From an uncultured Alphaproteobacteria bacterium (GTDB lineage: Bacteria; Pseudomonadota; Alphaproteobacteria; HIMB59), in assembly GCA_902599405.1 (NCBI GenBank), contig CACKFO010000004.1, forward strand, positions 1 through 64,000: DNA of 64,000 nt, read 5' to 3'. The translations under genes were made by a program, and so were the position numbers. Below, piece by piece: positions 36,249-44,770 of the stretch (its first letter is position 1; each line of letters starts with the position of its first letter). The notes beneath the pieces were generated by a model. That model searched no databases, was not told the origin of the DNA, and saw nothing but the letters and a program-made list of their open reading frames with translations.

Positions 36249-37718
36249 ATGACAGCGCTAGAAACGTACGTTAAGGATAAAAAGAGACAAGACTATATAA
36301 AACAAGTTAGAAAAAAAATTGATAAATTAGGAATTGAGTACATTTACTATCAATTTATTTCTGTTACAGGTCGAATTGTAGGTAAAGGTGTTCCTGCAGA
36401 TCATTGGGAGAGTGTAGCCAATAAAGGTTTCCAATTAGTTTATGGAGCTACTGCTAATCTATTTACAAATAGACATGGTGATTACATAGGTTATGGACCA
36501 GAGGCTCACGAATTAGTGGGTATACCTGACCCTGAAACATTTGTTCAAATCCCATGGGATAAAAGAATTGCCAGAGTTTTTTGTACTTGTTTTAGAAACA
36601 GGGAAGAAGAAAAAGATCCTGGTGGATATCTTACATCTGATTGCAGAGGTAACTTAAAAAGAGCCCACGAAGAATTTAAAAAGAAACACAAACTAGAATT
36701 ACGAGCAGGGACAGAACCTGAAATGATGTGGTTAACAAAAAACGAAGATGGTTCACCGACCGGTTCAGGTTTCTCTAAGCCCTACTGCTATCACATTGAT
36801 CAATTTGAATCATTAAGACCTGTTTACATGAAAGTAATTGAGTATTCACGTGCAATGGGTTTGGACATTATCCAAGGTGACCATGAGGACGCGCCTGGAC
36901 AATTAGAACTAAATTTCAACTACGATGATGTTGTTAGAAACGCTGACAGGTTATCAACTTACAGACAAATCTGTGCTCAAGTAGCAAGAGAATTTAATTT
37001 GATTGCTTGTTTTCTGAGTAAACCATTTGTTGGCGTGTCTGCTTCTGGGTGTCACACAAATATTTCACTCTGGAAGGGCGGAAAAGATGAGTTAATACCA
37101 TGTGGTAACAAGACTATCCCAGGTATGGAAAATGTATTTCATCACCGTAGGGGAGGTACAAATGTCTTTATGCCAGACGGAAAAGATAGAAGAATTCCTG
37201 GAAAAATAGGCCTTCAAGCAATTGGTGGTGTCATGGAACACCTTCCTGCTTTAACAGCCTTGGGTTCCTCAACTGTGAATTCATATAGAAGACTTTGGGA
37301 TACAGGTTTTTGGGCTCCAGTCTATGCGGACTGGGGATATCAAAACAGAACCTGTGGTTTAAGGGTATCTGCCCCTGGTAGATTTGAATATCGATCAGTT
37401 GACTCAGCCCACAACCCATACTTAATGGGAAGCGGTCTGTTGAAAGCATTCGATCATGGTATTTCAAAGAAAATGGATCCAGGCAAACCTGAACAACAAA
37501 ATATGTATGAACAAATGAAAGCTGGTAAGCAAGTTGAAAAATTACCAATGACTCTTGGTGAGGCATTAGATCGATTAGAAACCGACAAGGTAATACAAGA
37601 TGCTCTACCAGGTGACATGATGAAAGTGTTTATGGAGTATAAAAGAGATGAGTGGGAAGAATTTTTAGCAACTCCGACTCAATGGGATCTCGATAAATAC
37701 CTAGATTGCTTACCATAA
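36249..37718 (+). CDS. Glutamine-synthetase-family ligase of the second module
   Basis: 489 residues with the GS catalytic fold: acidic metal ligands in GTEPEMMW (near 155), DHEDAPGQLELNF (near 215), the His in ASGCHTNISLW (near 260), Arg region VNSYRRLWDTG (near 340), and GRFEYRSVDSAHNPYL (near 378). It is not the housekeeping type-I GlnA and differs greatly from GmaS at 41932 and the ligase at 46229. A probable gamma-glutamyl-amine (or glutamine) ligase, acting before the amidotransferase/synthase encoded just downstream. A perfect AAGGAGGAGG precedes the start, suggesting strong translation. Confidence 0.82.
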   Translation: MTALETYVKDKKRQDYIKQVRKKIDKLGIEYIYYQFISVTGRIVGKGVPADHWESVANKGFQLVYGATANLFTNRHGDYIGYGPEAHELVGIPDPETFVQIPWDKRIARVFCTCFRNREEEKDPGGYLTSDCRGNLKRAHEEFKKKHKLELRAGTEPEMMWLTKNEDGSPTGSGFSKPYCYHIDQFESLRPVYMKVIEYSRAMGLDIIQGDHEDAPGQLELNFNYDDVVRNADRLSTYRQICAQVAREFNLIACFLSKPFVGVSASGCHTNISLWKGGKDELIPCGNKTIPGMENVFHHRRGGTNVFMPDGKDRRIPGKIGLQAIGGVMEHLPALTALGSSTVNSYRRLWDTGFWAPVYADWGYQNRTCGLRVSAPGRFEYRSVDSAHNPYLMGSGLLKAFDHGISKKMDPGKPEQQNMYEQMKAGKQVEKLPMTLGEALDRLETDKVIQDALPGDMMKVFMEYKRDEWEEFLATPTQWDLDKYLDCLP

Positions 37719-37737
37719 GATAAGATAGGAGAAAAGT

Positions 37738-38679
37738 ATGTGTGGAATAGCTGGAGTTATAAATAAAAAGAAGACAGTCAACGTCGGTGAACAAATGGGC
37801 CTTATGTTACAAGGTCTTAAACATAGGGGACCTGACTCAACAGGATATGCTATGTATGGAACACCTTTAAAAAAAGGCTTTGTAATGAGATTTAAAATAT
37901 CTGAAAACGAGGCTGAAAAGGTAAATGCAACTGTCGACTCACCTGTTGATTTAAAAAATAGAAAAAATGCTGTCGACTCTATTTTAAAAAAACACGGTGC
38001 TAAAGTAACAAAAGAAAGCTCCAGCACCCCATACGCTTTCAGATATATATTTGATTTTAAAGGTGACCTCACAGATTTGGCTACTGAGATAGAAACAGTA
38101 GAAAAAACTGAAATTTTATCAATTGGTAAGGGTCTTGAACTCATTAAAGACTTAGGCGATGCAAATACTGTATCCAATCAATATGGCCTTGATAAATTTA
38201 TGGGTACACACGGTATTGGCCATACAAGGATGGCTACCGAGTCTGATGTAGATATTAAATCTGCACACCCTTATTGGGCTTTCCCTTTTGAGGATGTGTC
38301 AGTTGTTCATAATGGTCAATTGACTAATTATTGGGGCAATCGAAGAGTACTTGAAAGAAAAGGTTACAGGTTTAATTCAAATTGTGACTCAGAAATAATT
38401 GCTGTCTATATAGCTGATAAGATGGCTAACGGCATTGAACTAGAAAAAGCTATGCATGATAGCTTGGATGAGCTCGATGGAGTTTTTACATATGTTGTAG
38501 CAACAAAGGATCAGTTGGGAATGGCAAAAGACCATATGGCCGCTAAGCCAATGGTAATCTACGAAAGTAAAGACATCGTAGCATGTGCATCAGAGGAAGT
38601 TGCAATTAGGAATATATTTCCTCACGAAATTAAAACATATGACCCTTATGAAGCGGAGGTAAAAGTATGGCAGGCATAA
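37738..38679 (+). CDS. Class-II glutamine amidotransferase (GlxB-like)
   Basis: 313 residues; MCGIAGVIN start gives the catalytic Cys2, with HRGPDSTGYAMY near 31, IGHTRMATESD near 160 and VVHNGQLTNYWGNRR near 190. About 20 residues longer than MgsA, with the extra sequence between 55 and 110. Its start follows AGGAGAAAAG, 19 bases after the ligase. As with glutamate synthase, it should release ammonia or an amine from a gamma-glutamyl amide. The paralogous pair (here and 31039) has diverged well beyond a recent duplication. Confidence 0.85.
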   Translation: MCGIAGVINKKKTVNVGEQMGLMLQGLKHRGPDSTGYAMYGTPLKKGFVMRFKISENEAEKVNATVDSPVDLKNRKNAVDSILKKHGAKVTKESSSTPYAFRYIFDFKGDLTDLATEIETVEKTEILSIGKGLELIKDLGDANTVSNQYGLDKFMGTHGIGHTRMATESDVDIKSAHPYWAFPFEDVSVVHNGQLTNYWGNRRVLERKGYRFNSNCDSEIIAVYIADKMANGIELEKAMHDSLDELDGVFTYVVATKDQLGMAKDHMAAKPMVIYESKDIVACASEEVAIRNIFPHEIKTYDPYEAEVKVWQA

Positions 38680-39503
38680 CAAAAAGAACTACTGCTTTTG
38701 ATGATGAAAATCTATCAGGTAGATCGCAAAAATTATATTTTGAAGTAACAGAAGAAGAAAATTATACCTACTACGGTAATCACGAAGTTGATTTTAATAA
38801 AAGAACCTCCATTGATTGTGAAGGCATTGATGCTCATGACTTGAATCAAAAAATTAGAGATGCAATTCGAAAGGGATATGGGTCTATAGTTATTAAAAAC
38901 CCTGGTGCAAAACACTCACTTGGTGTGGGAATTCTAAATAAGTTAAACTTAATCTTTGAGGGTAGCTTAGGTTATTTTGGTATCGGTTGTATCGATGGAC
39001 CAACAGTGAGAGTTAACGGAAGAGTTGGTTGGTCATGTGCTGAAAATATGATGTCAGGAAAAGTTGTTGTTGAAAACAATGCAGGATCTTGTTTTGGAGC
39101 TGCTCTTAGAGGCGGTGACCTTATAGTTAAAGGCGATGCAGGTGCAAGAACTGGAATTGACATGAAAGGTGGCACTATTCTTATTGGCGGAAATGCGGGA
39201 GCTTACACTGGATTTATGATGCAAAGAGGAAGAATTATCGTTTGTGGTGATGTAAACGCAAACATGGGTGACTCAATGTATGATGGAATCATTTTTGTAG
39301 GAGGAGAGCCTCATTCGCTTGGAACAGACTGCGTACCTGGTGAAATGAATGAACACGAGGTTAGATGGCTAGAACAAAAAATTAAAAATGCTGAGATTGA
39401 TTGCAAGGTCCCAGCTTCAAAATTTAAGAAATACGTTGCAGGAAGAATGCTCTGGAATTATGACAATCTAGAGCCAGCAGAAAAGAAAGGAATATTAGGC
39501 TAA
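38667..39503 (+). CDS. GXGXG glutamate-synthase domain protein (GlxC-like)
   Basis: 278 residues. Beta-helix turns GRVGWSCAENMMSGKVVVEN, GAALRGGDLIVKGDAG, GIDMKGGTILIGGNAG and CGDVNANMGDSMYDG mark the structural domain of glutamate synthase. An extra N-terminal part of about 80 residues (ITKRTTAFDDENLSGRS...) is lacking in MgsB. Overlaps the preceding gene by 13 bases and the next by one, showing coupled synthesis. Confidence 0.85.
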   Translation: MAGITKRTTAFDDENLSGRSQKLYFEVTEEENYTYYGNHEVDFNKRTSIDCEGIDAHDLNQKIRDAIRKGYGSIVIKNPGAKHSLGVGILNKLNLIFEGSLGYFGIGCIDGPTVRVNGRVGWSCAENMMSGKVVVENNAGSCFGAALRGGDLIVKGDAGARTGIDMKGGTILIGGNAGAYTGFMMQRGRIIVCGDVNANMGDSMYDGIIFVGGEPHSLGTDCVPGEMNEHEVRWLEQKIKNAEIDCKVPASKFKKYVAGRMLWNYDNLEPAEKKGILG

Positions 39504-40837
39504 TGGCAAAACGTAATACACAATTATTAGGACAAAACTCAATTTTTACCCCCGAGGTAATGGACGACATTCATATCAAATCACAACTTGGTCGTTATCG
39601 TATGCGTGGTATGGCGTTAATGAAAAAAATTCCTCACTGGGATGATTTAGTTTTTTTACCAGGCACATTAACAAGATTTGTTATTGAAGGTTACAGAGAG
39701 AAGTGTCTAACAGAAACAATAATAGGTCCTAGAGCAAAAAATCCTATCAAACTTGATATTCCTGTTTACATAACAAGTATGAGTTTTGGTGCTCTTTCTT
39801 ATGAAGCAAAAACTGCTTTAGCTAGAGGTTCATCAATGGCTGGAAGTGCAACATGCTCTGGAGAAGGGGGTATGATACCTGATGAGAGAAGGTACTCTCA
39901 CAAATGGTATTATCAATGTATTCAATCCAGGTATGGTTTCAACCCACACCATGCTCAATTAGCTGACGCCATTGAGGTTTTCATTGGCCAAGGTCAAAAA
40001 GTTGGGATGGGTGGTCACTTAATGGGTCAAAAAGTTACTGATCAAGTAGCTGAGATGAGATCATTACCTGCTGGTATTGATCAAAGATCTCCTGCTAGAC
40101 ACCCAGACTGGATGGGACCAGACGATTTAGCTCTTAAGGTTCAAGAATTAAGAGAATTAACTGATAATCAAGTACCAATTCAATTGAAGTTAGGAGCATC
40201 AAGAGTTTATGACGATGTCAGAATGGCAGCAAAATGTGACCCTGACTCAATATTTTTAGACTCTATGGAAGGCTCAACAGCAGCTGGTCCACATATCGCA
40301 GCAGCTAATACAGGTATTCCTGGTATTGGGGCAATTAGAGAAGCAAGAAGAGCTTTGGACGATGTGGGAAAAACTGGTGAAATATCATTAGTATTTGCTG
40401 GAGGTATTAGAGATGGAGCTGATATGGCTAAAGCCTTAGCTCTTGGGGCAGATGCTATTGCTATCGGTACAGCTGGATTAGTAGCACTGAACTGTAACAA
40501 AGATATTCCAGAAGCTGATTATGAAAAAGAAATGGGAGTTGAGGCAGGTTACTGCTATCACTGTCATACTGGTAGATGTCCAGTTGGTGTGGCCACACAG
40601 GATCCTGTTCTTAGAAGTAGATTAGACCCAACAGAGGCAGCAGAAAGAGTTTATAATCTGCTTAGCACTATGACTCTTGAGTGCCAAATGTTAGCAAGAG
40701 CATGTGGTAAGACAAATATTCACTCACTTGAGCCAGAAGATCTAGCTGCATTGACAATGGAGTCATCAGCAATGGCTAAAGTTCCATTAGCTGGTACAGA
40801 TTTAACAGTAGGTGTAGATAACTACCACTCAATTTAG
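39503..40837 (+). CDS. FMN-binding glutamate-synthase domain protein with Fe-S cysteines (GlxD-like)
   Basis: 444 residues with the FMN barrel: TSMSFGALSYEAKTALARGS near 91, GEGGMIPDERR near 120, FAGGIRDGADMAKALALGAD near 298. Residues 351-359 read CYHCHTGRC followed by PVGVATQDP, a C-x2-C-x4-C motif at the place of the 3Fe-4S cysteines of glutamate synthase. This part is absent from MgsC at 32603, so this subunit may carry out true reductive chemistry with ferredoxin or a flavoprotein. The three split subunits together look like a domain-split glutamate synthase or its relative. Confidence 0.85.
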   Translation: MAKRNTQLLGQNSIFTPEVMDDIHIKSQLGRYRMRGMALMKKIPHWDDLVFLPGTLTRFVIEGYREKCLTETIIGPRAKNPIKLDIPVYITSMSFGALSYEAKTALARGSSMAGSATCSGEGGMIPDERRYSHKWYYQCIQSRYGFNPHHAQLADAIEVFIGQGQKVGMGGHLMGQKVTDQVAEMRSLPAGIDQRSPARHPDWMGPDDLALKVQELRELTDNQVPIQLKLGASRVYDDVRMAAKCDPDSIFLDSMEGSTAAGPHIAAANTGIPGIGAIREARRALDDVGKTGEISLVFAGGIRDGADMAKALALGADAIAIGTAGLVALNCNKDIPEADYEKEMGVEAGYCYHCHTGRCPVGVATQDPVLRSRLDPTEAAERVYNLLSTMTLECQMLARACGKTNIHSLEPEDLAALTMESSAMAKVPLAGTDLTVGVDNYHSI

Positions 40838-40846
40838 GAGAGTATT

Positions 40847-41323
40847 ATGATTAAAAAGAAAGTTACAAAAAAGAAATCAACTTCTGCAAAATCAAAAAAA
40901 CCTACTAAGTCAAAAGGTTATCAAGTTGTCGGTGGAGCTAAATTAAAAGATAAGGAAATTAAAACATCAAGAGAAAAAATGATTGGCCAGCATATTGGCT
41001 ATCGTTATGATGTTAACTTAATTCCTGATTACAAGCACTTAACGCCATTTCTTAAACAATATATCGAAATTATGGGTTGGGATGATTTAAATTGGTTAGA
41101 GGACATCCATATGGGTTTTGAAGGTGATACCCCTGCTGTGTTTGACAGAAATGCAAACGCTTGGATCACTTTGCCGAAGAAGATTAAACTTCCAAAAAAC
41201 CAACAAGATAGAGATATGTTAGCAAGAGAACTTTTAATTAAGTTTCAAATGTCACCTAATCATCCCTTGGTACAGTTAAAAAGAACTTACGCTAAGGGTG
41301 AGAACTTTAAGTTAGTTGAGTAA
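40847..41323 (+). CDS. Uncharacterised protein with lysine-rich N-terminus, last gene of the second module
   Basis: 158 residues. The first 24 are almost only Lys/Ser/Thr (a flexible basic tail), followed by a compact part with IGQHIGYRYDVNLIPDYKHL, MGWDDLNWLEDIHMGFEGD and PNHPLVQLKRTYAKG. No known domain recognised. It begins 9 bases after the FMN subunit with AGGAG at 7 bases and ends just before a hairpin terminator, so it clearly belongs to the GlxBCD-like operon. It may be an accessory or electron-carrier-docking subunit; this is speculation from position. Confidence 0.75.
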   Translation: MIKKKVTKKKSTSAKSKKPTKSKGYQVVGGAKLKDKEIKTSREKMIGQHIGYRYDVNLIPDYKHLTPFLKQYIEIMGWDDLNWLEDIHMGFEGDTPAVFDRNANAWITLPKKIKLPKNQQDRDMLARELLIKFQMSPNHPLVQLKRTYAKGENFKLVE

Positions 41324-41332
41324 AATTTTTAA

Positions 41333-41356
41333 ATAAGGGAGCTTTTGCTCCCTTAT
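41333..41356. terminator. Bidirectional terminator hairpin
   Basis: A perfect 10-base stem (41333-41342 with 41347-41356) around a TTTT loop, with A-rich and T-rich flanks on both sides. It separates the second module (plus strand) from the gmaS transcript (minus strand), which both end here. Confidence 0.88.
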
Positions 41357-41369
41357 ACTTTCAAATATT

Positions 41370-41924
41370 TTAATCTTTAATTCTTATTAATTTAGATTTT
41401 TTCCAATTTGGAATAAACTTTATAACATCTATGTCATTCCCCAAACCAGGATTAAAATTTTTATTATGCCAAAAAATATTTTCCCAATGTTCCTCATTTT
41501 TATCGAGAATAAAAGGAGAACATGACAATCTATAATTTGTAGAAAGGTGAATAAAATCTAAAATACATGAGCCGTCTTTAACTACTTTTTTTGAGATACT
41601 TGAATTTTTTGGAAAAGTAGCAAATAAAGAGTCTGAAAATTTATCTTTATCCATAAAATATTCAGAAGATAAAAATTTATTCATTTTATCAAATCGATCA
41701 GCAGGATCGTAAGTTCGTTTAAATGTGTGTTCAAAAAGTTTTGTCGTGTTTACAGGATCATTTTCTGAAATTACAACAATAATTCTTAGAAGTTCATTTC
41801 CTTTCTTATCAAGCAATATTGGTGCCATAGATGAGTTTGGTCTACCATTTTGTGTTCTAAATGCCTGAATTCTAGATTGACATTGCCAATCAAGAAACTT
41901 TTCTTGTAAAACTTCAGGTGTCAT
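41370..41924 (-). CDS. Uncharacterised protein cotranscribed with gmaS
   Basis: 184 residues, no domain recognised. It contains FLDWQCQSRIQAFRTQNGRPNS (residues about 11-30), a well-defined hydrophobic strand LLRIIVVISEND near 45, and a Trp/Asn-rich C-terminal region (HWENIFWHNKNFNPGLGND). It starts 7 bases after gmaS and ends at the shared terminator. The N-terminal segment reads like a soluble domain; no signal peptide or membrane helix. Position suggests a function linked to gamma-glutamylmethylamide synthesis or its control, otherwise unknown. Confidence 0.72.
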   Translation of the reverse strand: MTPEVLQEKFLDWQCQSRIQAFRTQNGRPNSSMAPILLDKKGNELLRIIVVISENDPVNTTKLFEHTFKRTYDPADRFDKMNKFLSSEYFMDKDKFSDSLFATFPKNSSISKKVVKDGSCILDFIHLSTNYRLSCSPFILDKNEEHWENIFWHNKNFNPGLGNDIDVIKFIPNWKKSKLIRIKD

Positions 41925-41931
41925 AAATGAT

Positions 41932-43239
41932 TTAACAATCTAGAGTTGTTTCTCTTTCCCAACTAGAAAGGTGTTTATTAAAAGTACCCCAATCTTGATT
42001 TTTTAATTTTACATAGCTATTAACTAAATCATCACCAAAACCTGCTCTAATGATTTTTGATTTATCAAAATCACGTATTGCATCAAGAAGGTTTAATGGC
42101 AATTTTTTTACTTTCCCAGCCTTGTGACCCTCTGTGTACATGTTAATGTCTAATCGTTTTCCAGGGTCTCTTTTATTATTTAAACCGTCCAAACCTAAAA
42201 GTAAAATACCTGCTTGAAGTAAATAAGGATTTGTAGCACCATCCATTAATCTTAATTCAAATCTTCCTGCTCCAGGAACTCTTACCATGTGTGTCCTGTT
42301 GTTACCTGCCCAAGTAATCGAGCTTGGAGACCAAGTTGCACCTGATGTTGTTACACTACCGTTAATTCTTTTATAGGAGTTTACAGTCGGATTAAAAACA
42401 GCAGCCATTTTGTCCGCACTTTCCATTATTCCACCTAAGAAATTGTAACCAGTTTTGGATAAACCCAATTCATCTTTTTTATCTAAAAACATATTTTTTT
42501 TGCCAGATTTATCCCAAATAGAAATATGACAATGACAGCCATTACCAGTTAAATTTGTAAAAGGTTTGGGCATGAAAGTTGCCCTTAATGAATGTTTTTC
42601 TGCAATAGATTTTACCATGAATTTAAAAAAAGCATGTCTATCTGCAGTTACTAAACAATCTGAGAAATCCCAGTTCATTTCAAATTGCCCATTGGCATCC
42701 TCATGATCATTTTGGTAAGGTTTCCATCCTAGTGAAATCATTGAGTCACATATCTCAGTGATAACATCATATCTTCTCATTAAAGCAGAGGAGTCATAGC
42801 ATGGTTTTGCTTGCGTATCCCTTTGATCTGATAAAGATGTCCCGTCTTCATTGACCAGAAAAAATTCACATTCAACACCTGACTTCATATAAAGATTTTT
42901 TTTAGCTGCTTTTTCTATTTGTCTTTTTAAGGCTATTCTTGGTGAAGTTTCTACTGGTTTACCATCCATATACAAATCAGAGGCAACCCAAGCTATCTCT
43001 TTATTCCAAGGAAGCTGGATAACACTATCACCATCAGGCATGCCAAACATATCAGAGTCAGCTGGAGACATATCAAGCCATGTTGCAAAACCTGCAAATC
43101 CAGCTCCTTCAGATTGAATTTCATCTATAGCTGTTGCAGGTACAAGCTTTGATCTAAGCACCCCAAATAAATCTACAAAGCTTACAAAAAAATATTTGAC
43201 ACCATTTTTTTTAGCAAATTGGTGAAGGTTTGTTGCCAT
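41932..43239 (-). CDS. gmaS: Gamma-glutamylmethylamide synthetase
   Basis: 435 residues of the GS fold with the hallmarks of GMAS: FAGFATWLDMSPADSDMF near residue 47, VIQLPWNKEIAWVASDLYMDGKP (near 72), KPYQNDHEDANGQFEMNW near residues 174-191, GNGCHCHISIWD near 231 and FELRLMDGATNPYLLQAG near 327. It condenses methylamine with glutamate using ATP, making the substrate of MgsABC. It lies divergent from an Amt-type transporter that may bring in methylammonium or ammonium. An AGGAGA lies before the ATG and a palindrome at 43261 is nearby. Confidence 0.93.
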   Translation of the reverse strand: MATNLHQFAKKNGVKYFFVSFVDLFGVLRSKLVPATAIDEIQSEGAGFAGFATWLDMSPADSDMFGMPDGDSVIQLPWNKEIAWVASDLYMDGKPVETSPRIALKRQIEKAAKKNLYMKSGVECEFFLVNEDGTSLSDQRDTQAKPCYDSSALMRRYDVITEICDSMISLGWKPYQNDHEDANGQFEMNWDFSDCLVTADRHAFFKFMVKSIAEKHSLRATFMPKPFTNLTGNGCHCHISIWDKSGKKNMFLDKKDELGLSKTGYNFLGGIMESADKMAAVFNPTVNSYKRINGSVTTSGATWSPSSITWAGNNRTHMVRVPGAGRFELRLMDGATNPYLLQAGILLLGLDGLNNKRDPGKRLDINMYTEGHKAGKVKKLPLNLLDAIRDFDKSKIIRAGFGDDLVNSYVKLKNQDWGTFNKHLSSWERETTLDC

Positions 43240-43260
43240 TATATATCTCCTCTATTTGAA

Positions 43261-43277
43261 TATGCAAATCGTGCATA
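43261..43277. promoter_or_regulatory. Palindrome upstream of gmaS
   Basis: Perfect 6-base arms TATGCA and TGCATA around AATCG. It ends 22 bases from the gmaS start in the 233-base gmaS-amt gap. It does not match the 19-base pattern found before iclR, nor the TGC-N11-GCA spacing of NtrC sites, so a different regulator may act on gmaS. The rest of the gap (to 43472) holds only AT-rich sequence and the amt Shine-Dalgarno AAGGAG. Confidence 0.4.
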
Positions 43278-43472
43278 CCATTAAAAAAACAATTGAACTC
43301 AATCTTTTTTTAACATTAATTAACTTCTTTTGATTTTATAATTAAGTCAATTAAAAGTAAAATACATAAAAGTACAGGAAAAAAGATTCTATAAAGTTGT
43401 AAAAAGATTTTTTCTCTGTCCTTTTTTATTTTTATAAAAATAAAAAGTAATAATTTATAAGGAGATCATATA

Positions 43473-44750
43473 ATGACACTTGAAGAACTTGAATCGTACG
43501 TGATGATGCAAGCGAACGTCAGTATGGAAGCTTACTATTGGTGGTGTACTGCGTTAATGATTGCAATTCACGTAGGTTTCTTGATGTATGAAGTAGGATC
43601 GTCTCGTTTTAAAAACGCGGTCTCTTCAGCTACAAAAAACCTTTTAGCGTTCGCGTTTATGATACCAACCTTCTGGTTATTTGGTTGGTATATTTATTTA
43701 GCATTCCCAATGGGATTTACTCCTATTGAGCTAGAGGGTTATGGAACCCCTTGGAACGTATCAATGGGACCAATGTTAAGTGACCAAGCCACAGGTGTTT
43801 TCTGGGCAGCATTCACATTATTTGCTTGTACCACAGCATCTATTTTTTCAGGATCTGTTCTTGAGAGAATAAGAATTAGCTCATTTACTTTCTTAGCTGT
43901 TGTTTTAGGATCAGTAGCTTGGATCTTAGCCGCTTCATGGGGCTGGCATCCTGATGGATGGTTAGTAACACAATTTGGATATCATGATGTAGGAGCAGCT
44001 GGTGTTGTTCACATGGTAGCAGGTTGGTTTGCTTTCGGAGTTGTCTTAAATTTAGGTCCTAGAGTTGGTAAATACAATGCTGACGGTTCTGCGAATGAGA
44101 TTGAGGGTCATGACCTTCGTTTCTCATTTATAGGCCTGTTAATGATTATTGTTGGTTTCTTCGGATTCCTCGGTGGTTGTTTAATCTGGGCAGGTGCAGA
44201 GTTTGGTGGTTGGATAAACATTTACGGTGCTCCAGCAACATTATCTTCTTTCGCATTCAATACCCTAATGGGTCTTGGCGGTGGAATGATTGGCGCATTT
44301 TGGATGAGTAAAGGTAACCCATTCTGGATGATGTCAGGTGGACTTGCAGGTATATTCTCCTGTGCGTCGGGTCTTGATGTTTGGTATCCAGGATTAGCCT
44401 TTGTTCTTGGTTTTGTTGGCGGTGTGATAATTATTCCTGCGAATAATTGGTTACATAGTGTTTTCAAGATCGATGATCCAGTAGGAGCTATCTCTGTTCA
44501 CGGAGTTGCCGGTATATGGGGTGTGATTGCAATGGGATTATTTGCATCAGGCTATCCAGCATCTGGTGATATTCCTCCAACAAGTTTTGGTGGACAGTTA
44601 GTTGGATGTATAGTCATGTTCTTAGTAGGATTTGTACCTGGTTATGGTTTATCATTTATTATGAAAATGATGAATTGGTTACGTGTACCAGATGCAGTTC
44701 AAAAAGCAGGTATTGATAGCGCTGAGTTAAATCTCAAGGCATATCAGTAA
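43473..44750 (+). CDS. amtB: Ammonium/methylammonium transporter, Amt family
   Basis: 425 residues, 11-12 membrane helices. The twin pore histidines are in VHMVAGWFAFGVVLNLGPR near 178 and VHGVAGIWGVIAMGLF near 340, and MYEVGSSRFKNAVSSATKN near 40 is the Amt first-helix signature in diverged form. It lies opposite gmaS and is followed by a small membrane protein in the same transcript. In this setting methylammonium uptake is possible besides ammonium; the pore motifs do not distinguish them. No GlnK gene is adjacent, unlike the classic amtB-glnK pair. Confidence 0.92.
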   Translation: MTLEELESYVMMQANVSMEAYYWWCTALMIAIHVGFLMYEVGSSRFKNAVSSATKNLLAFAFMIPTFWLFGWYIYLAFPMGFTPIELEGYGTPWNVSMGPMLSDQATGVFWAAFTLFACTTASIFSGSVLERIRISSFTFLAVVLGSVAWILAASWGWHPDGWLVTQFGYHDVGAAGVVHMVAGWFAFGVVLNLGPRVGKYNADGSANEIEGHDLRFSFIGLLMIIVGFFGFLGGCLIWAGAEFGGWINIYGAPATLSSFAFNTLMGLGGGMIGAFWMSKGNPFWMMSGGLAGIFSCASGLDVWYPGLAFVLGFVGGVIIIPANNWLHSVFKIDDPVGAISVHGVAGIWGVIAMGLFASGYPASGDIPPTSFGGQLVGCIVMFLVGFVPGYGLSFIMKMMNWLRVPDAVQKAGIDSAELNLKAYQ

Positions 44751-44770
44751 CATATAAGGAAGGAGAAAAT

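Noticed and set aside
31039..40837. The two mgs/glx sets as a recent duplication or assembly artefact
   Set aside because: The sets differ in length, internal insertions and the Fe-S motif, and have little identity at base level, so they are old paralogues.
43261..43277. NtrC binding site before gmaS/amt
   Set aside because: The TGC and GCA halves are 7 bases apart rather than about 11, and no sigma-54 -24/-12 element (GG-N10-GC) is apparent in the gap.
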